From Alloprevotella sp. (GTDB lineage Bacteria > Bacteroidota > Bacteroidia > Bacteroidales > Bacteroidaceae): a stretch of DNA of 18,965 bases. The stretch is taken from the NCBI GenBank assembly GCA_015259235.1, contig JABZGM010000020.1:1-18965 (forward strand). Reading direction: 5' to 3'. Below the pieces are notes generated by a model, which worked only from the letters and a program-made list of their open reading frames with translations, was not told the DNA's origin and made no database searches. Positions within the stretch are counted from its first letter, which is position 1, and the number at the start of each line of letters is the position of its first letter. Below, piece after piece: positions 14,849-18,965 of the stretch. The translations under genes and the position numbers were made by a program.

Positions 14849-16996
14849 ATGCGCTTGTCTAATTTACTTTCCCAAATAGCAGAACTCAGTAATAAGTCTT
14901 GGATCAATGTTGCCATCACCGCTTTTATCAGTGTGGTGGCGATTTTCATTGCCTTGCCCAAGACCAACCTCACGAGATATGAGGTCGATATTGACAAACC
15001 TTGGCCCTATCCTCGCCTGATTGCACCTTTTGAACTCCCTGTGAAGAAGGGAACGGAGCATATCCAACAAGAGAAAGATAGCACGCGCAAGGCTTTTGCT
15101 CCTTATTTTGAACTCATGCCGAATGTGGCGCAAACTCAAATCGAGCGATTTGAGCAGGATTGTCGTGCCGGAAAATTGGGACATTTCAGTGCTGGAGAGA
15201 TACTGCATGCGGTCAACAAGCTCAAAGAAGTGTACCGCGCGGGCGTCATCTCGAGCGAAGACATGAACAAAGTGCAGCAAGACGAATACGCACAAGTGCA
15301 AATCGTGGTGGGCACCACCTCCACTCTGCGCGAAAGTCGTTTTTTACTCACGAAAAGTAGTGCACGCGAATATCTCCTTTCCGACAAATCCTTGGAAGAG
15401 GATGGAGCGCTTCTCAATCAGCTAGACAATTACATCAACATCAACCTCACCCTCGATAAGGAAAAAAGCGCAGCGGCTCTCCAAGAAGCCCTTGGAGAAA
15501 TCGCAACCATCGCTTATCTCAAACCTGCAGGCGCTAAAATCATTGACCGAGGTGACATTGTCACGCGCCAACGTCAGTTGGAAGTAGAGTCGTTCAACGA
15601 TGAACTCAATCTGCGCAATGATACACAGAAAAATGTGTTGCTTTTCTACATTGGTCGGTTAGGATTGATCATCACTTGCATCGGAGTGATAATCTTGTAT
15701 CTCAAGCTCTTCCGACCTTCTTATCTCAGGTCGGCACACAGGATTCACCTCATTTTCGCGCTCATTACCTTCGTCTGTATCATCGCCTCCTTGGTGCAGA
15801 AAATCAATTTGGCACCTCTCTACGTCATCCCCTTCGTCATGGTGCCCATCGTGCTACGCATCTTCACCGATTCGCGCACTGCCTTCGTGGCACATCTTGT
15901 CACGGTGCTCCTTGTTTCGTTTTCGAGTCATGGCGATCCGATATTCATTCCCATTCAAGTGTTGGCAGGACTTCTTGCCATCTACACTTTGAGTGAACTC
16001 TCTGAGCGTTCGCAAATCCTGCGCACTGCTGCCATCGTCACTGTCGGCACTTCCCTCTTTGTCTTCTTCTACGAGTTGGCAACACTCAATGTCTTTAACC
16101 GAGACACCGGATTGGAGCAAATTATCTTCGGGCTTAATCTGGAGCGTTATCGCGACATCTTCATCAGCGGTGTCGCACTCCTCTTCACTTATCCGTTACT
16201 CTATCTCATCGAGCGCATTTTTGGCTTCACTTCTGCCGTTACACTCATCGAATTGAGCAACATCAACAACCCCATGTTGCGCCGTTTGGCAAAGTTGGCA
16301 CAAGGCACCTTCGTGCATTCCATGCAAGTGGGCAATCTCGCAGCAGAGGTGGCAGACAAAATCGGAGGTGACGTGCTGTTGGTGCGTACCAGTGCGTTGT
16401 ATCACGACATCGGCAAGATGCTCAATCCGGGATTCTTTACCGAAAATCAAGGGGCGCTCAATCCGCACGATATGTTGCCCGAACAAGAGTCGGCGCGCAT
16501 CATCATAGAGCACGTCACCGAAGGCGTGCGATTGGCAGAAAAATATCGTCTCCCCAAGTCGATTCGCGACATTATCTTGACCCACCACGGCAATTCCCTT
16601 GTCCGCTATTTCTATGTCCAAGCCGTCAATAAATATGGCGAGGAGCATGTCAATGAAGCAGACTTCCGCTATCCAGGTCCTAACCCCAGTACCCTCGAAC
16701 AAGCCATCATCATGATGGCAGACTCCGTGGAAGCCGCCTCACGCAGTCTGAAGGAACACACCGAAGAGTCTATCTCCCAACTGGTCAATCGCATCATCGA
16801 TGGACAAGTGGCTGATGGAGCCTTCAATAATTGCCCCATCACCTTCCGCGACATCTCACAAGCCAAGCTCACCCTCATCGAAAGTCTCAAAACCATCTAT
16901 CATAATCGCATCTCGTATCCCGAACTCAAATCGCAAACGTCCATCATTCCCATGACACATCGTGGACTATTCCCCACGAGTCGGGAGGTAGATTAA
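14849..16996 (+). CDS. 7TM-HD family phosphohydrolase (PgpH/YqfF type)
   Basis: The 715-residue protein has the full 7TMR-HD layout: an N-terminal helix (about 18-36), an extracytoplasmic domain (about 40-260), seven helices (about 265-455), and a cytoplasmic HD domain (about 470-690). HD-site residues visible are His490 (THE region FVHSMQ), His519-Asp520 in YHDIGKM, His555, His579-His580 in LTHHG, and Asp625 in MADSVEAA. Characterised members such as Listeria PgpH hydrolyse cyclic di-AMP; that activity here is inferred from the family. The ATG at 14849 follows a promoter-like element and begins close to the first helix. The next gene follows after 71 bases without an obvious terminator. Confidence 0.93.
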   Translation: MRLSNLLSQIAELSNKSWINVAITAFISVVAIFIALPKTNLTRYEVDIDKPWPYPRLIAPFELPVKKGTEHIQQEKDSTRKAFAPYFELMPNVAQTQIERFEQDCRAGKLGHFSAGEILHAVNKLKEVYRAGVISSEDMNKVQQDEYAQVQIVVGTTSTLRESRFLLTKSSAREYLLSDKSLEEDGALLNQLDNYININLTLDKEKSAAALQEALGEIATIAYLKPAGAKIIDRGDIVTRQRQLEVESFNDELNLRNDTQKNVLLFYIGRLGLIITCIGVIILYLKLFRPSYLRSAHRIHLIFALITFVCIIASLVQKINLAPLYVIPFVMVPIVLRIFTDSRTAFVAHLVTVLLVSFSSHGDPIFIPIQVLAGLLAIYTLSELSERSQILRTAAIVTVGTSLFVFFYELATLNVFNRDTGLEQIIFGLNLERYRDIFISGVALLFTYPLLYLIERIFGFTSAVTLIELSNINNPMLRRLAKLAQGTFVHSMQVGNLAAEVADKIGGDVLLVRTSALYHDIGKMLNPGFFTENQGALNPHDMLPEQESARIIIEHVTEGVRLAEKYRLPKSIRDIILTHHGNSLVRYFYVQAVNKYGEEHVNEADFRYPGPNPSTLEQAIIMMADSVEAASRSLKEHTEESISQLVNRIIDGQVADGAFNNCPITFRDISQAKLTLIESLKTIYHNRISYPELKSQTSIIPMTHRGLFPTSREVD

Positions 16997-17067
16997 AATT
17001 TCTTCTTTCTTGCAAAGGGAGGTCTTTGTCGCAAGTACCAACTCCTCATGTTATAACCCATAAACTG

Positions 17068-18420
17068 ATGATTAAACACTTCATGCTGGGAGCTGTTGCG
17101 CTCTATGCCTTGGCTAGTTGCACTGCAGAAAGTCCCATCGACACCCAATTACCTCACCCACTGACGGCGCAAAATGTGGCATCGCCCACAAGTTTTGACT
17201 ATGATCCCGCGCATTTCGCCACCCCCGATACGAAGAGTGAAAATCTCACGTACCTCGGAACAGTGAATGGTACACCCGCAGCCAACAAAATTTTATTGGC
17301 GATGGATCCCAAGGTGGCACTGACACTTTCAGACTATCCCGAACTCACCACGAAGCAGTTTGAAGAAATCAAGGCAAAAGCTACGGAAATCACACAAGGT
17401 GCGAAAAACCAAACGGAAGCCCTCCGACGCATCCACGACTACCTCACCAAAAACATTCAATACGACAAGGACGGAAAGGGTGCAGAGCTTGCAGGTGATG
17501 GGCAAGACTCCAACTCGCCCTACAACGTTTTTATCCACAAAACCTGCGTGTGTCAGGGTTATGCCAACCTGCTCCGCGTGATGGCGATTTCGCAAGGCAT
17601 CCCCTCGGTGAGCCTCAATGGTAATCTATTTGGGGGTAAAGGTACCTACTACTATGGTGGACATGCTTGGGCTGCCGCCTTGGTCGATGGAAAATGGATT
17701 ATCGAAGATCCCACCAACGGCAATTTCTATCCCATGAACCCTGCTGATGCTTATGCTGCCGACTTGCAGACTACTTGGATTTCGCCTGCCGTCTTTGAGA
17801 AAGATGGTTTCGTCCTTGACTTTCACGAAGTGCATCTCAATGTCGCTGAGGTGAAATCGCAAGACCCCATTCTCACTGTGCCTTATAGCTATGAGTATGA
17901 TGCAAAGCGACACAAGTCTTTCCGCATCACGAGCTTTAATCCTCACAAGATGTTGCCTGATGCCGTGAAACAAATCTATTTAGGCGACAATATCGTCTCG
18001 CTCGGACAAGGATTGGTTGGTCTTTCTCGTTTTGGCAATCAAGTGGAAGCCGTGCACGTTTCGCCCAACAATAAGAAACTATGTAGTGAGGATGGTGCGG
18101 TCTATCGTTGTCATCCCAAGAATAAGGAGCGTGTTATTGACGAACTGATTTATGTGCCCACTCAGAAGAAGAGCCTAAAACTCCTTCCTTTGCCACGTTT
18201 GGAGAAAAACACTGTGGTAGGCTGTGCCGAACTCGAAGAGGTGTACATCCTTCCAGGCACGAAAGTCCTCGAGGCTTACGCTTTTGAGCGTTGTCCCAAG
18301 CTCCGCAAGGTCTATCTGCCCGAAGATTGCAAAGTGGAAGAAGGCGCCTTTGCCGAACGCTCCAAAGAGGTTGAGCTCGTGCGTGGCGACTTCACTGGCA
18401 TCCGTCGCGTGCGTCGCTGA
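17068..18420 (+). CDS. Lipoprotein with transglutaminase-like and BspA-like LRR regions
   Basis: The 450-residue protein opens with a lipoprotein signal, MIKHFMLGAVALYALASC, with Cys18 as the lipid-modified residue. A transglutaminase-like domain follows (about 95-235): Cys162 in TCVCQGYANLL, His199 in GGHAWAA, and Asp214 in WIIEDPTNG make the expected Cys-His-Asp triad. The C-terminal part (about 290-450) has repeats of LRR_5/BspA type, such as VSPNNKKL...DGAVY, CAELEEVYIL and CPKLRKVYLP. Such proteins are probably surface proteins that cut peptides or crosslink; the substrate is unknown. The start is the ATG at 17068 because it gives a clean lipobox; a TTG 14 codons earlier would add a non-signal extension. 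The gene may be co-transcribed with the 7TM-HD gene. Confidence 0.9.
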   Translation: MIKHFMLGAVALYALASCTAESPIDTQLPHPLTAQNVASPTSFDYDPAHFATPDTKSENLTYLGTVNGTPAANKILLAMDPKVALTLSDYPELTTKQFEEIKAKATEITQGAKNQTEALRRIHDYLTKNIQYDKDGKGAELAGDGQDSNSPYNVFIHKTCVCQGYANLLRVMAISQGIPSVSLNGNLFGGKGTYYYGGHAWAAALVDGKWIIEDPTNGNFYPMNPADAYAADLQTTWISPAVFEKDGFVLDFHEVHLNVAEVKSQDPILTVPYSYEYDAKRHKSFRITSFNPHKMLPDAVKQIYLGDNIVSLGQGLVGLSRFGNQVEAVHVSPNNKKLCSEDGAVYRCHPKNKERVIDELIYVPTQKKSLKLLPLPRLEKNTVVGCAELEEVYILPGTKVLEAYAFERCPKLRKVYLPEDCKVEEGAFAERSKEVELVRGDFTGIRRVRR

Positions 18421-18477
18421 TTACATTTTAGGCATGTTCTATAAATATCGCCCTAAGATATTGGTAGAACCTGCCTT

Positions 18478-18485
18478 TATTTTTG
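18478..18485 (+). promoter_or_regulatory. Bacteroidetes -7-like element before the right-edge gene
   Basis: TATTTTTG matches TAnnTTTG and lies 23 bases before the ATG at 18508. An ATTG at 18460 is a weak -33 candidate, but the spacing (14 bases) is short. The T-rich context raises the chance of a random match. Confidence 0.4.
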
Positions 18486-18507
18486 CTCTCTATTCACTGT
18501 TCATTCC

Positions 18508-18965
18508 ATGATGTTGCCCTCCTATCGTCTTCTTCCTCGCATCTTGCGGTGGTTTCGTCGTTTTCGTCAACGCCGCGGCTACGGTGTGCATTCGCCCTTT
18601 GCCTTTGAGTGGATCACCGATGTGGTGTATCTTCAGAAGGCGCAATACTATGCCTATGCTCACCTCGCTGAGCAGCATGAGGCTTGGCAGGGCGTGCTTT
18701 CGGTGAAAGATGCACGGCTGCTCTTTCGCATCGCCAATCATCAGCGTGCGCAGCGCATGTTGGTCGTGGGGCAGGGCATTGAGCGCGAAATCCACTATCT
18801 CCAAGCGGCACGCCCTTCTGCGCAAATCGTTCATCTGCCCGATGCTTCCTCTGTGGAAAAGGCACTTTCCTCCGAAACCTCGCCAGAGCAGCCCTTTGAC
18901 TTTGTGTTGTGGATGGCAGCCGAAAGCCCTTCGTTGCCCGTCCTCTCCCACTTGTGCACAAGGAT
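18508..18965 (+). CDS. Methyltransferase-like protein, 3' end beyond the window
   Basis: From the ATG at 18508 the frame stays open to the last base, giving at least 152 residues. The N-terminus is basic (RILRWFRRFRQRRGYG) and contains GYGVHSPFAFEWITDVV, similar to a Bacteroidetes group annotated as SAM-dependent methyltransferases. A strand and glycine-containing turn (MLVVGQGIERE, from about residue 84) fits the first Rossmann motif but is degenerate, and a later FDFVLWMAAE fits the motif IV strand. This reading is from memory of the family, and the substrate is unknown. It is preceded by an 87-base gap after the lipoprotein gene. Confidence 0.75.
   Translation, partial: MMLPSYRLLPRILRWFRRFRQRRGYGVHSPFAFEWITDVVYLQKAQYYAYAHLAEQHEAWQGVLSVKDARLLFRIANHQRAQRMLVVGQGIEREIHYLQAARPSAQIVHLPDASSVEKALSSETSPEQPFDFVLWMAAESPSLPVLSHLCTR

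Noticed and set aside
17026..17067. Longer N-terminus of the lipoprotein from a TTG at 17026
   Set aside because: It would put 14 non-hydrophobic residues before an otherwise good lipoprotein signal; the ATG at 17068 gives a normal lipobox spacing.

Overview
The window looks like an ordinary chromosomal segment of a Bacteroidales bacterium, most likely Prevotellaceae or Porphyromonadaceae. The evidence is the long insertion-type IspG, a Bacteroidetes-style YfhO protein, BACON-like domains on a secreted metalloprotease, a transglutaminase/BspA-type repeat lipoprotein, and promoter elements of the Bacteroidetes form TAnnTTTG. I see no phage, plasmid, insertion sequence, CRISPR or defence cassette, and no rRNA or tRNA gene.

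Layout from left to right. Bases 1-68 hold the last 21 codons of a membrane protein, followed by a strong intrinsic terminator. yfhO (218-2929, minus) faces away from a forward cluster that starts at 3110: mtnN (SAH/MTA nucleosidase), luxS, yaaA (peroxide-stress family) and a small Crp/Fnr-type regulator. Together mtnN and luxS turn S-adenosylhomocysteine into homocysteine with release of the AI-2 precursor DPD; yaaA and the regulator suggest a link to stress. A large inverted repeat built of TTAGANN heptamers lies between mtnN and luxS and includes the last codons of mtnN. A secreted metzincin-type protease (5924-7723) follows, ending at a perfect bidirectional terminator.

The middle is a leftward block: rpoN (sigma-54), a PAP2-like membrane phosphatase, purE, the long ispG, and an LTA-synthase/sulfatase-type membrane enzyme. 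Hairpins lie upstream and downstream of ispG. The block diverges at about 14750-14850 from a rightward set: a 7TM-HD (PgpH-type) phosphohydrolase, probably a cyclic-di-AMP phosphodiesterase, a lipoprotein with a transglutaminase-like and LRR_5/BspA-like region, and the 5' part of a methyltransferase-like gene that runs off the right edge.

Many proteins here concern the envelope (YfhO, sulfatase/LTA synthase-like, PAP2-like, 7TM-HD, lipoprotein). I did not find a convincing new multi-gene system. The points most worth a second look are the heptamer inverted repeat, the metzincin architecture, a substitution in the normally conserved AAHLPG loop of PurE, the two divergent promoter regions, and the transglutaminase/BspA fusion lipoprotein. 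No stretch longer than about 300 bases lacks a gene.
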